From NCBI RefSeq assembly GCF_023283925.1, contig NZ_JAKIKX010000001.1, positions 124,001 to 188,000 of the forward strand: a stretch of DNA of 64,000 nt, given 5' to 3'. The notes under the pieces are model-generated. The model ran no database searches. It saw only the letters and a list, made by a program, of their open reading frames with translations, and was not told the DNA's origin. Below, one piece after another: positions 46,726 to 55,647 of this stretch. Each line of letters opens with the position of its first letter. Position 1 is the stretch's first letter. The position numbers and the translations under genes were made by a program. The stretch is from Shewanella marisflavi. Its GTDB lineage: Bacteria; Pseudomonadota; Gammaproteobacteria; Enterobacterales; Shewanellaceae.

Positions 46726-48930
46726 TTAGTTGCGTACCAGCTCCAGCTCGCTGATCAGGTTGTCGGCGTGATCCACTTCATCCATCATCCACAGAATGTA
46801 GCGGAAATCCACGTGCACGGCGCGGGTGATGGTTGGGTTAAAGAACCAGTCTTTGGTAATGGCTTCATAGGTGGAGTCAAAGTTGAGTCCCACCAATTCG
46901 CCCTTGCCGTTAAACACGGGTGAACCCGAGTTACCACCCGTGGTATCGACGCTGGAGAGGAAGTTCACCGGCACAGAGCCAAAGCTCTCAGGCTTGTCCA
47001 GGCATGAGAATAGGCGGCACAGCCAAGAGGCTGGGTCTTGATACACTGACTCGACCTTGTGGCTGCCATAACGCTTGGCCTTGATGGCATCCAGTACCTT
47101 TTGAGGTGCATCGAAAGGCTCAACGCCCGTGTGTTTGGCGACTATTCCTTCCAGGCGAGTGAAGGGCTGCTTGTAGAGGGCGTCTTTCGACTGGTAACCA
47201 TCCACCATGCCGTAGGTGATACGCAGGGTGCCGTTGGCATCTGGGTATACGGGCCAGTTGTTGGCCTTGTAGTAGGCGATAACGGCTTCCATGTAACCAG
47301 GACGCGCCTTAGACAGCTTACCGGCTAAGGTCTTCTTAGCTTTTTCCTGTGTCAAGTTAGTGTCGTACAGGGCTACGGCGATGCGGATGAAAGGATCGGC
47401 GCTGGTTTCAAAGGCTTTCACATCGGCGTCCATCCAGGCCAGACGCTCGGCCTGATTGGTGAGGCCGGTTAGCGAATAGAGACCATCGAGCTTATCGCTC
47501 AGGCTCACCTCTGGGTCATCCGATTTCAGCATGGCATCCAGCTCAGGTACGCGGTTGTCCTGGGCTAAATAAGCCTTGAGATCCTGCAGCCAGAGCGTCT
47601 TATCGACGCTGATGGCAAAGCTTGAGTCGATACGCTTGAGGCGCGCCTTGAACATCTTCATGTCGCGCTCTTGGTAGCCCTCTTCACGCTCGGCATCTGG
47701 TTTGGTCTTCTCTTTAGCCAGACGATAGAGGCGGTTAGCTGCGGCTAATAGCTCGCTGGACTGGGCATTTTCGAAGAAGTAGCGGGTCTGCTGCGCCTGG
47801 CGCTGCTCAACCAGCAGAGTCTCTAGCTGATCAAACTTAGCCTGATAGCTCTGGTATTGGCTGTCTGTGCTTAGCCACTTGCGGAAGTCGTCTTCGCGCG
47901 CCTGCTTGATACCGGCGATATCGGTGGCCTTAAAGCCATCGAGCAGACCGTTATATTTCTTCATGCGGTTGGCCATAGAGGCCAGGGTACCGGCGTACTT
48001 GATCTTAACGCCAGCGTCCTGTGCGCCCATGGCTTCAATGGTGTCGATACGCTGCTGATAACGCTCAGCAAGAGTAGGGTAGAGCCAGTCGCTGGCAAAT
48101 TTTAGCTCGCTGGTGAGGCGGTAGCGGCTGGTCGAGCCAGGGTAACCGGCCACGAATACGCCGTCGCCCGCCTTAACGCCGTCGGCGTTGATCTTCAGAT
48201 AGCTCTTAGGCTTGAAGGGCACGTTATCTGGCGAGTAGGCCGCGGGCTTACCATCTTTGCCGACATAGGCGCGCAGGAAGGTAAAGTCGCCCGAATGGCG
48301 TGGGTATTCATAGTTGTCTATGTCGCCGCCGAATGAGCCGACGCTCTTTGGTGGCGCATACACCAGACGCACGTCGCGAATGATCAACTGCTTGATCAGA
48401 TAGTATTCCAGGCCATTGTGGAAGCTGCGCACCGAACAGCGATAGTTGTCATCGCTCTCACACTCTTTAATCAATGCCTTACGATTGGCTTGGATCTCTT
48501 CGTAGCGCTTTAGCGGGTCGTCGCTGAGATCTTTAGTGACCTGCTGGCTCACATTGGTCACCGCCTCGGTGATATAGAGTCGCTCGTTAGGACCGGCAGA
48601 AGGTTCGTCCGCTTGTTTGCTCGCCAGGAAGCCATCGGCGATATAGTTATGCTCTTTTTTGCTGTTGTATTGAATCGCACGGTAGGCGCAGTGGTGATTC
48701 GTCACAACTAACCCTTGGGGGGATACGAAACTGGCGGTACAATACCCGAGTCCGACAACTGCATTCATCGGATATTGCGTCAGATCGGCAAGTTGCTTTG
48801 CTGGAATTTCGATACCGCGTTCGCTCAGCTTGTCGGCGATCGAAGGCATTTGATACGGTTGCCATTGCCCTTCATCGGCAATCACAGCGCCAGATGACAG
48901 CATTAAGGCTGCAACCAATGCTTTGCGCAT
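46726..48930 (-). CDS. S46 family dipeptidyl-peptidase (DPP7/DPP11-like)
   Basis: A 734-residue exported peptidase, signal peptide ending near GAVIA (residue 18). The chymotrypsin-like triad is visible in part: His in GLVVTNHHCAYRAI and Ser in DTTGGNSGSPVFNGKG. Family enzymes remove dipeptides from the N-terminus of peptides in the periplasm. The residue that sets specificity follows a LNFD segment; here it reads LNFDSTYE, serine where I recall glycine in DPP7 and arginine in DPP11. Specificity is therefore open. Divergent from dnaB. Confidence 0.9.
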   Translation of the reverse strand: MRKALVAALMLSSGAVIADEGQWQPYQMPSIADKLSERGIEIPAKQLADLTQYPMNAVVGLGYCTASFVSPQGLVVTNHHCAYRAIQYNSKKEHNYIADGFLASKQADEPSAGPNERLYITEAVTNVSQQVTKDLSDDPLKRYEEIQANRKALIKECESDDNYRCSVRSFHNGLEYYLIKQLIIRDVRLVYAPPKSVGSFGGDIDNYEYPRHSGDFTFLRAYVGKDGKPAAYSPDNVPFKPKSYLKINADGVKAGDGVFVAGYPGSTSRYRLTSELKFASDWLYPTLAERYQQRIDTIEAMGAQDAGVKIKYAGTLASMANRMKKYNGLLDGFKATDIAGIKQAREDDFRKWLSTDSQYQSYQAKFDQLETLLVEQRQAQQTRYFFENAQSSELLAAANRLYRLAKEKTKPDAEREEGYQERDMKMFKARLKRIDSSFAISVDKTLWLQDLKAYLAQDNRVPELDAMLKSDDPEVSLSDKLDGLYSLTGLTNQAERLAWMDADVKAFETSADPFIRIAVALYDTNLTQEKAKKTLAGKLSKARPGYMEAVIAYYKANNWPVYPDANGTLRITYGMVDGYQSKDALYKQPFTRLEGIVAKHTGVEPFDAPQKVLDAIKAKRYGSHKVESVYQDPASWLCRLFSCLDKPESFGSVPVNFLSSVDTTGGNSGSPVFNGKGELVGLNFDSTYEAITKDWFFNPTITRAVHVDFRYILWMMDEVDHADNLISELELVRN

Positions 48931-49046
48931 GTTTATTCCTTAATTATTATGTGTAAGTTTGTAGGACGAACAGGTTAAGCGCCTGTTTCTGCTTGACCCC
49001 GGTTTTATACCATATTTTGCCTAATCGTTGGAAATTTGGAGAGTTA

Positions 49047-50453
49047 ATGTCACAGCAAGGTGGATTTCAGGCTAAGAAAAAGCCTAGAGATATTCAGATC
49101 GATGCATTGAAGATGCCGCCACATTCGATTGAGGCCGAGCAGTCTGTGCTCGGTGGCTTGATGTTGGATTCAGAAGCCTGGGATAAGGTGGCTGAAGCCG
49201 TGGTGAAGGATGACTTTTATTCCCGTTCCCACAAGATGATCTTTACCGCCATGGAATCTTTGGTGGCGGCGGGTCAGCCAATCGATCTGATCACCGTCTC
49301 CGAGCAGTTGGAGCTGGAAGATCACTTAGAAGATGCCGGTGGTTTCGCTTACTTAGGCGAGATAGCCAAAAACACTCCAAGCGCGGGTAACATTCTCTCC
49401 TACGCGGCCATCGTGCGTGAGCGCGCCGTGGTGCGTGAGATGATCAAGGTAGCCAACGAGATCGCCGATGCGGGCTTTAACCCCGAGGGGCGTAACTCCA
49501 GTGAGCTGCTGGATCTGGCCGAGAGCAAGGTATTTAAGATCGCCGAGCAGCGCGCCAATGCCAACGAAGGCCCTGAGGGGATCAAGACCATCCTCGAGAA
49601 GACGGTCGATAAGATCGAGGCGCTGTATAACAACCCCCACAATGGTGTGACCGGGGTGTCCAGCGGCTTTGGCGATCTCGATCGCATGACGGCGGGTTTC
49701 CAGTCGGGTGACTTGATCATCGTCGCGGCGCGTCCCTCTATGGGTAAGACCACCTTCGCCATGAACCTGTGTGAACAGGCGGCGCTGCACGAAGATAAGC
49801 CAGTGCTCATCTTCAGCTTGGAGATGCCCTCGGAGCAGATCATGATGCGTATGCTGGCCTCTCTTGGCCGGGTGGATCAAACCAAGATACGTACGGGTCA
49901 GCTCGACGATGACGATTGGGCAAGGGTTTCCTCGACCATGGGGATCATGCTTGAGCAGGGCAAGATGTATATCGATGATGGCTCGGGCCTGACACCGACC
50001 GAGGTGCGTAGCCGTGCCAGACGTATTGCCCGCGAATATGGCGGCCTGTCGATGATCATGATCGATTACCTTCAGTTGATGCAGGTGCCCGCTCTGTCCG
50101 ATAACCGAACGCTGGAGATCGCCGAGATCTCACGCTCGCTGAAGGCCTTGGCTAAAGAACTCGAGATCCCCGTGATCGCGCTATCGCAGCTTAACCGTTC
50201 TTTGGAGCAACGTGCCGATAAGCGCCCAGTAAACTCAGACTTGCGTGAGTCAGGCTCTATTGAGCAGGATGCGGATTTGATCATGTTTATTTATCGTGAT
50301 GAGGTGTATAACGACGACTCAGAAGATAAGGGCACCGCGGAGATCATCATAGGTAAGCAGCGTAACGGTCCCATCGGGCGTGTGCGTTTGACCTTCCAGG
50401 GCCAGTTCTCTCGTTTCGATAATTATGCCGGTCCGCAGTTCGAAGAAGATTAA
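49047..50453 (+). CDS. dnaB: Replicative DNA helicase DnaB
   Basis: A 468-residue helicase from ATG 49047 (GGAGAG at 49038-49043; the 18 upstream codons are not family-like). An N-terminal primase-interacting domain (LKMPPHSIEAEQSVLGGLML) precedes the RecA-like ATPase with Walker A AARPSMGKTTFAMNLC and Walker B MIMIDYLQLM. It unwinds DNA at the fork. The dnaB-alr order is conserved. No intein is present. Confidence 0.95.
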   Translation: MSQQGGFQAKKKPRDIQIDALKMPPHSIEAEQSVLGGLMLDSEAWDKVAEAVVKDDFYSRSHKMIFTAMESLVAAGQPIDLITVSEQLELEDHLEDAGGFAYLGEIAKNTPSAGNILSYAAIVRERAVVREMIKVANEIADAGFNPEGRNSSELLDLAESKVFKIAEQRANANEGPEGIKTILEKTVDKIEALYNNPHNGVTGVSSGFGDLDRMTAGFQSGDLIIVAARPSMGKTTFAMNLCEQAALHEDKPVLIFSLEMPSEQIMMRMLASLGRVDQTKIRTGQLDDDDWARVSSTMGIMLEQGKMYIDDGSGLTPTEVRSRARRIAREYGGLSMIMIDYLQLMQVPALSDNRTLEIAEISRSLKALAKELEIPVIALSQLNRSLEQRADKRPVNSDLRESGSIEQDADLIMFIYRDEVYNDDSEDKGTAEIIIGKQRNGPIGRVRLTFQGQFSRFDNYAGPQFEED

Positions 50454-50461
50454 TCCGATTC

Positions 50462-50507
50462 ATACCAATCACAATGAGTGAGCTGTTATTTATTGCGCTT
50501 GGTATAA
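50462..50507. repeat. Imperfect palindromic intergenic repeat
   Basis: ATACCAA at the left end and TTGGTAT at the right end flank about 32 bases (CACAATGAGTGAGC...). It sits between dnaB and alr. The form resembles short intergenic repeats I recall from Shewanella; only one copy is in this window. Confidence 0.5.
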
Positions 50508-50608
50508 GCTCATAGGGTGAGATTAAACTTGGTTTAAACTGCCCTATGGGTCGCTATTTTGCGTTACCCTCATCAGAGTCTCGACGTTATTAACATTAAG
50601 GTTATTGT

Positions 50609-51685
50609 TTGAAACCCTTTCCCCGAGCAGAGATTAGCGGCGATGCGCTGAAGTCTAATCTGCAGCGATTACGCCAATTGGCCCCCCAGAGTAAGGTGAT
50701 GGCCGTGGTGAAGGCCAACGGTTATGGACATGGCCTGTTGAATGTGGCCAAGTGTCTCAAGAGCGCCGACGGTTTCGGTTTGGCGCGCCTGGAAGAGGCG
50801 CTGGAACTCAGGTCTGGCGGGGTGATGGCCAAATTACTGCTGCTCGAAGGCTTCTTTCGAGCAAGTGATGTCGCGACTCTGGTCGAGCACGATATCGATA
50901 CCGTGGTGCACCATGAATCTCAGCTGGAGATGCTAGAGGCCGCCGAGCTGACTAAGCCTGTGACCGTCTGGATGAAGATAGATACCGGCATGCACCGCCT
51001 GGGCTTTACCTTAGATCAGTTTGAGGCCGTCTATCAGCGGCTAATGGCCTGTCCCAACGTGGCTAAGCCTATTCATCTGATGACCCATTTTGCCTGCGCC
51101 GATGAGCCGGACAATTCAGCCACCGCCGAGCAGGCACGCCGCTTTAGCCAATTAACCAAGGCGTTGCCGGGCGATCGCACCCTGGCGAACTCGGCAGCCA
51201 CCCTCTATTGGCCTACCACTCAGGCCGATTGGATCCGCCCTGGGATAGCGCTCTACGGCGTGTCGCCGGTCGTTGGCGATCTTGGTCGCAACCATGGTCT
51301 GGAGCCCGCCATGGAGCTGGTGTCGCAGCTTATCGCGGTGCGTGATCATAAGGCCGGTGATCCGGTCGGCTACGGCAGTTACTGGCACGCCAAACAAGAT
51401 ACTAAGCTAGGCGTAGTCGCCATAGGCTACGGCGACGGTTACCCCCGTAATGCCCCAGAAGGTACACCTGTGTGGGTTAATGGCCGTCTGGTGCCTGTGG
51501 TGGGGCGCGTTTCTATGGATATGCTTACCGTCGATCTGGGGATTGATGCCACAGACAAGGTAGGGGATACTGCCGTGCTTTGGGGTAAGACGCTGCCGGT
51601 GGAAGAGGTGGCCGAACATATCGGTACCATCGCCTATGAGCTGGTGACTAAGCTCACGCCTCGTGTGGCCGTTTGCCTCGAATAG
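50609..51685 (+). CDS. alr: Alanine racemase
   Basis: A 358-residue PLP enzyme with TTG start (TAAGG upstream). The PLP lysine is K35 in [12 protein letters not shown]; the catalytic tyrosine region is [13 protein letters not shown]. It converts L-alanine to D-alanine for peptidoglycan. It follows dnaB in the same direction after 155 bases and nearly abuts the next gene. Confidence 0.95.
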   Translation: MKPFPRAEISGDALKSNLQRLRQLAPQSKVMAVVKANGYGHGLLNVAKCLKSADGFGLARLEEALELRSGGVMAKLLLLEGFFRASDVATLVEHDIDTVVHHESQLEMLEAAELTKPVTVWMKIDTGMHRLGFTLDQFEAVYQRLMACPNVAKPIHLMTHFACADEPDNSATAEQARRFSQLTKALPGDRTLANSAATLYWPTTQADWIRPGIALYGVSPVVGDLGRNHGLEPAMELVSQLIAVRDHKAGDPVGYGSYWHAKQDTKLGVVAIGYGDGYPRNAPEGTPVWVNGRLVPVVGRVSMDMLTVDLGIDATDKVGDTAVLWGKTLPVEEVAEHIGTIAYELVTKLTPRVAVCLE

Positions 51686-51689
51686 TAAG

Positions 51690-52970
51690 GTGTCTGGCTT
51701 GTCATTTTTATTAGTCGGCGCTAATCGCATCGCGCCGCGACTCTCTCGTTTTATCTTGTTACTGCTTACCCTGTCGCTGGGCAGTCATGTTCAGGCCAAT
51801 GAAGATCTGGCGCCTCGTGTCCAGGTGAGCAGTCAGGATGAAGGTTTAGCGCCTGATTATGTGGCTGTGCCCTTTATCTTCTCCACAGAAAGCCTAAGCA
51901 CCTCAGTGGGCGCTGCTGGGGTGATCAAACATGCCGGTCAGCAACAGGCATCCTTATTTGCCATCGGGCTGGTTACGGCTAATGACTCCTGGGTGACCTA
52001 TCTCGCCGCTAACGATTATCAGCTACCGGGAGTGACCAACTGGTTATTCTCGGCGGAGGTGTATCGTGGCCACTACAGCGAAGGGATCTATTACCTGACA
52101 CCTCCAGGGGATACCACGCCACAGCGGGTGGTGGCCCAGGGGGATGAATCTTTTGCCAAGCTGCACCTTAAATATGTGCTGCCTTGGGGACGAGGCGCCG
52201 ACGGGGCGGCGGCGAGTCTGCGCCCTGCGAGCTCTAATAGCCTGAACTGGAACCCGCTGACCTCTGGGGTGAGTAGCGTTGAATTGACCCCTTTCTATAA
52301 CCAGCAAAGCCTGCAAGGCTTTGAGTTTTTACCCGAGTCCGCCAAAGGCTTGGAGCTGGAGCTTGCCTGGGATAATCGTGATAACCGCGAAAACAGCAAG
52401 CGAGGTGGACGAACCAGCCTCACACTTACCCGAGACTGGGGCAGTGCGCGGCGTCAAAGCTGGACGACCTGGGAGTTTGAACAGAGCCTCTATCTCTCAT
52501 TAGGCCAAAGTGATTGGTTTGACTCCAGGGTATTGGCCGCCAACATTTACTTAGCCGATACTCCGACCTGGAATGATTTTGATGAGGCCAGTCAGCTTTA
52601 TCATCGCCCACCGGGATTTGCCGGGGTTAGTCTGGGGGGATTTAATCGTTTGCGTGGTTATAGTGGCGATCAGTTTACCGGTCGCAGCGCATTGCTCTAC
52701 GCCGCCGAATATCGGGTGCAACCTAAATGGCAGCCTCTTAAAACTTGGCCGCTATTTAACCTGTTTGAGATCCCTTGGTGGCAATGGACGCTGTTTGCCG
52801 AGGTAGGTAAGGTGAGCGATGAATTTAGCTTAGATAGTTTGCACAGTCAGATGAAAGGCACCCTGGGTGCAGGCATACGCTTCGAGGTCGAGGGCGTAGT
52901 GGTGCGCACCGATTTGGCGTTTGGGGAAGAGGAAGGCCAGTTCTGGATCATGGTCAACCAGCCTTTTTAG
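51690..52970 (+). CDS. Omp85-type (bacterial surface antigen) outer-membrane barrel
   Basis: About 426 residues. The longest frame starts at GTG 51663 inside alr; GTG 51690 (VSGLSFLL), five bases after alr, is preferred, though the site is weak. The signal peptide ends at GSHVQA. The rest is a 16-strand-like barrel with the Omp85 lid-loop signature GGFNRLRGYSGDQFTG and a C-terminal phenylalanine (MVNQPF). No POTRA domains are seen, so it is a barrel-only member, unlike BamA or TamA. Cargo unknown. Confidence 0.75.
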   Translation: MSGLSFLLVGANRIAPRLSRFILLLLTLSLGSHVQANEDLAPRVQVSSQDEGLAPDYVAVPFIFSTESLSTSVGAAGVIKHAGQQQASLFAIGLVTANDSWVTYLAANDYQLPGVTNWLFSAEVYRGHYSEGIYYLTPPGDTTPQRVVAQGDESFAKLHLKYVLPWGRGADGAAASLRPASSNSLNWNPLTSGVSSVELTPFYNQQSLQGFEFLPESAKGLELELAWDNRDNRENSKRGGRTSLTLTRDWGSARRQSWTTWEFEQSLYLSLGQSDWFDSRVLAANIYLADTPTWNDFDEASQLYHRPPGFAGVSLGGFNRLRGYSGDQFTGRSALLYAAEYRVQPKWQPLKTWPLFNLFEIPWWQWTLFAEVGKVSDEFSLDSLHSQMKGTLGAGIRFEVEGVVVRTDLAFGEEEGQFWIMVNQPF

Positions 52971-52982
52971 GGCATCTTTCGG

Positions 52983-53005
52983 CGAAGGCTATCAGTTAGC
53001 CTTCG
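52983..53005. terminator. Hairpin between convergent genes, overlapping the cheX-like stop
   Basis: CGAAGGCTA (52983-52991) and TAGCCTTCG (52997-53005), a perfect 9-base stem with TCAGT loop. It includes the stop codon of the leftward gene. No T tract follows on either strand. Confidence 0.5.
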
Positions 53006-53460
53006 AAACAGATCTCAATATAGGCGGTGCCATAAAGACTGTTAAACGGCATGATGAGCTTCTGGCCGTCTGATTTGTGCGCTATGGTGTGGTCCTTGCC
53101 CGATACCACAACTGGAGTCGCCATATCGAACTCATAGCCTTTGTCGCTTAGCAGGTTTTTAGCCCCGCCAGTGACCATATTGGTCAGCTCGCCAACGAGA
53201 TCTGTGACCTCTTCATTGATACTTTCCGGTTTTTCCCCCAACATCTTGTTCATGATCTCTAAGATCAGGGGCTCTTCGAAGGTGATCGATAGCGAACCTT
53301 TGGTTTGCGGGCCGACCATGCCGATGAGGCCGGAGACATCCCCCTTAGCCAGATTGTCTTTTTTCAGATTGGGCTTGCCGGGTTTTAGCTCTATGTTAGC
53401 CATAGTGTTGAGCACATTGAGCAGAGATTCGAGAAAAGGATTGATAAAGTCTACGTTCAT
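52996..53460 (-). CDS. CheX-like chemotaxis phosphatase domain protein
   Basis: A 154-residue single-domain protein of the CheC/CheX/FliY fold. The catalytic ExxN-type pair is visible in LVGELTNMVTGGAKNLL, and GDVSGLIGMVGPQTKGSLSI is the typical sheet. CheX dephosphorylates CheY-P in other bacteria. There is no chemotaxis cluster beside it, so it may act on another receiver domain. Confidence 0.82.
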   Translation of the reverse strand: MNVDFINPFLESLLNVLNTMANIELKPGKPNLKKDNLAKGDVSGLIGMVGPQTKGSLSITFEEPLILEIMNKMLGEKPESINEEVTDLVGELTNMVTGGAKNLLSDKGYEFDMATPVVVSGKDHTIAHKSDGQKLIMPFNSLYGTAYIEICFEG

Positions 53461-53768
53461 CGCAAATGTGGCTCCTCATTGTGGTAACAGATTGAAGCAT
53501 ATCGGACTATAAGCTTAGGTGAGAAATAGCGTTAAAGCCTCTCCTCTTTGCACCACCATAACATAAAGCTCGGTAGGGGCGACAAGTGTTTTCTTGCTAA
53601 CTCTCTAATGAGAAAGAAATTTGTGACGCCTTGACGGTTTTCGCTTTTCCAATTGTTCCAGTGTGGGGTTAGTTTGCAATACTTGCCCTTTACATGAGTT
53701 TCGCGCTAGCCTCTGCTCATCTTCTTTTTAGGGCGCCTAATACGCCGCCCCAAGAGTCTGGAGCCTTT

Positions 53769-54782
53769 ATGACTGCTCTTCCTTCTCGCTATACCCATAT
53801 TCAATTTGCCGCCCCCGGCGGTCCAGAGGTGCTCAGTCTGGGGCAGAGCCAGTTGCCTGAGATAGCATCGGATCAGGTGCTCATTAAGGTAGAGTATGCC
53901 GGGGTCAATGGCCCGGATGTCGCGCAGCGTCGCGGTCTCTATCCGCCACCACCAGGCGCCAGCGACATTCTGGGGTTAGAGGTCTCGGGTACCGTCGTCG
54001 CCTTGGGCTCTCAGGTGACAGCTTGGCAGCTGGGCGATAAAGTCTGCGCCTTGGTGCCTGGGGGAGGTTATGGTGAGTATGTGGTGACCTGGGCGGCGCA
54101 CTGCCTGCCCATTCCCACTGGGGTGACCATGGCTCAGGCGGCGGCCCTGCCGGAGACCTTTTTTACCGTCTGGGGACATCTATTTATGCGCGGCGGTCTC
54201 AAACCCGGTGAGACACTGCTTATCCATGGTGGCTCAGGGGGCATTGGCTCGGCGGCAGTCACTTTAGCGAAACAATTCGCTGTTAAGGTGCTGGTCACTT
54301 GCGGGAGCCAGGAGAAGATAGGTTATTGTCTGGGGCTCGGCGCCGACCAAGGCTTTAATTATCACGATGAGGATCTGCTGGCCCAGATAAAGGCGGCGGC
54401 GCCCCAAGGGGTGGATCTGGTGCTGGATATGGCTTCAGGGGATATGATCGATCTCAACCTCAAGGCATTGGCCATTGAGGGCAGGTTGGTCACTATTGCT
54501 CTGCAGCGTGGCAGGCGTGCCGATGTGGATGTAGCACTACTGATGGCAAAGCGCATCTGGTGGACCGGGGCGACCCTAAGGCCACAGTCTGTGGAGGCTA
54601 AGCAGGCGATTGCCCAAGGATTACTAGAGCAGATATGGCCGAAATTTGCCACGCCCCAAGGGGATAAATTAGTGCCTCATCTGTTTGCCGAATTTCCTTT
54701 GGGTGAAGCCGCTAAGGCTCACGCGCTGATGGAGTCGGGACAACATAGAGGAAAGCTAGTGTTGAAGGTGTCGTCAAATTAG
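53769..54782 (+). CDS. NAD(P)H-quinone oxidoreductase, zinc-independent MDR family (PIG3-like)
   Basis: About 337 residues from ATG 53769 with GGAG at 53760-53763; the frame opens earlier at 53694 without such a site. It is a medium-chain dehydrogenase/reductase: an N-terminal GroES-like domain (EYAGVNGPDVAQRRGLYPPP) and a Rossmann domain with LIHGGSGGIGSAAVTLAKQF. Zinc-ligand cysteines of alcohol dehydrogenases are absent, as in quinone reductases. It probably reduces quinones or enals with NADPH. Confidence 0.85.
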   Translation: MTALPSRYTHIQFAAPGGPEVLSLGQSQLPEIASDQVLIKVEYAGVNGPDVAQRRGLYPPPPGASDILGLEVSGTVVALGSQVTAWQLGDKVCALVPGGGYGEYVVTWAAHCLPIPTGVTMAQAAALPETFFTVWGHLFMRGGLKPGETLLIHGGSGGIGSAAVTLAKQFAVKVLVTCGSQEKIGYCLGLGADQGFNYHDEDLLAQIKAAAPQGVDLVLDMASGDMIDLNLKALAIEGRLVTIALQRGRRADVDVALLMAKRIWWTGATLRPQSVEAKQAIAQGLLEQIWPKFATPQGDKLVPHLFAEFPLGEAAKAHALMESGQHRGKLVLKVSSN

Positions 54783-55079
54783 TGCAAAAGCCCTTATCTC
54801 AATGGCGAATGCAGTTTTTTCACTTTGAGAAGAAGCGCGTCAGAAAAAACTTGAATAACTGATTTGATCGGCTAAATTCGTTACTAGTAAGTACCGAGTG
54901 AACATTTTGATAGCAATTGAATAAAATAGATCTATTTGGCTATTGATTTCTGGCGGTATTTATTAAAAATGTGTGGGCTATTGTCCAGAGGCGTTTCTGA
55001 CGATGGCAGCGACTAAGCTAACAGTTGTCAGCTTTATAATTTTATATTGGTATGTGTTGATTTAAGGGTATTAGCATAT

Positions 55080-55514
55080 ATGTATGACACGTCTAAAGAA
55101 CCTGTTTGGTATGGTGAACTTCGTACGGCTCGAGGTAATACTATCCTCATTCACGACAAAGAGTTTCCCGAGGCTACTGCGGGGCGAGTTTATCTCTATA
55201 ACACGGTAAGAGATGCCGTGATTGAATATGCCGAGGACATCGTAAAGGTGAACTTGCATGACCTTACGGACGAGGAGCTTAAGGCAGCTAAAGCTGAATA
55301 TGATGCAAACTGGTTAGCGACCCGAGCAGCTTTCATGCAGCAGCATGCGGGATGGGTTGAAGCGATACATGCTAAACCTGCGCCAGCGCCGAAAAAGGTT
55401 AAGATCGATCCCGAAGACAGTGCCAGCGATGATGACGACGATGATGTCGAACTCGAAGTCGATAGCCTGGATGACGGTTATGACGATTGGTCTGATGATG
55501 ACGACCGTAACTAG
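55080..55514 (+). CDS. Hypothetical protein with an aspartate-rich tail
   Basis: About 144 residues from ATG 55080 (MYDTSKEPVWYGELRT); the longer frame from 55047 lacks support. A folded N-terminal part (residues 1-60) is followed by a helical region and a tail of about 40 residues rich in aspartate and glutamate (SASDDDDDDVELEVDSLDDG). A lysine/proline hinge (KPAPAPKKVKID) joins them. Such tails may mimic nucleic acid or bind basic proteins. No family was recognised. A terminator follows. Confidence 0.65.
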   Translation: MYDTSKEPVWYGELRTARGNTILIHDKEFPEATAGRVYLYNTVRDAVIEYAEDIVKVNLHDLTDEELKAAKAEYDANWLATRAAFMQQHAGWVEAIHAKPAPAPKKVKIDPEDSASDDDDDDVELEVDSLDDGYDDWSDDDDRN

Positions 55515-55540
55515 GGGTCTCGCTTAGTCAGCCGCCATCT

Positions 55541-55587
55541 TTAGGTAAGAGGTTCTGGGCACTCTGGAACCCCTACCTAAAATTTTT
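55541..55587 (+). terminator. Intrinsic terminator after the acidic-tail gene
   Basis: Nested stems: TTAGGTA (55541-55547) with TACCTAA (55574-55580), and inside them GGTTC (55551-55555) with GAACC (55567-55571). AATTTTTAT follows. Confidence 0.78.
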
Positions 55588-55647
55588 ATCTCTCTTCTGT
55601 TTGTTTTCCTATTCCAGCCTCGCGTTTGTTTCCGCGACAGTTATCGC

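Noticed and set aside
53490..53510. Sigma-28-like -10 (TCCGATAT on the minus strand) before the CheX-like gene.
   Set aside because: Two mismatches and no -35 element at the right spacing.
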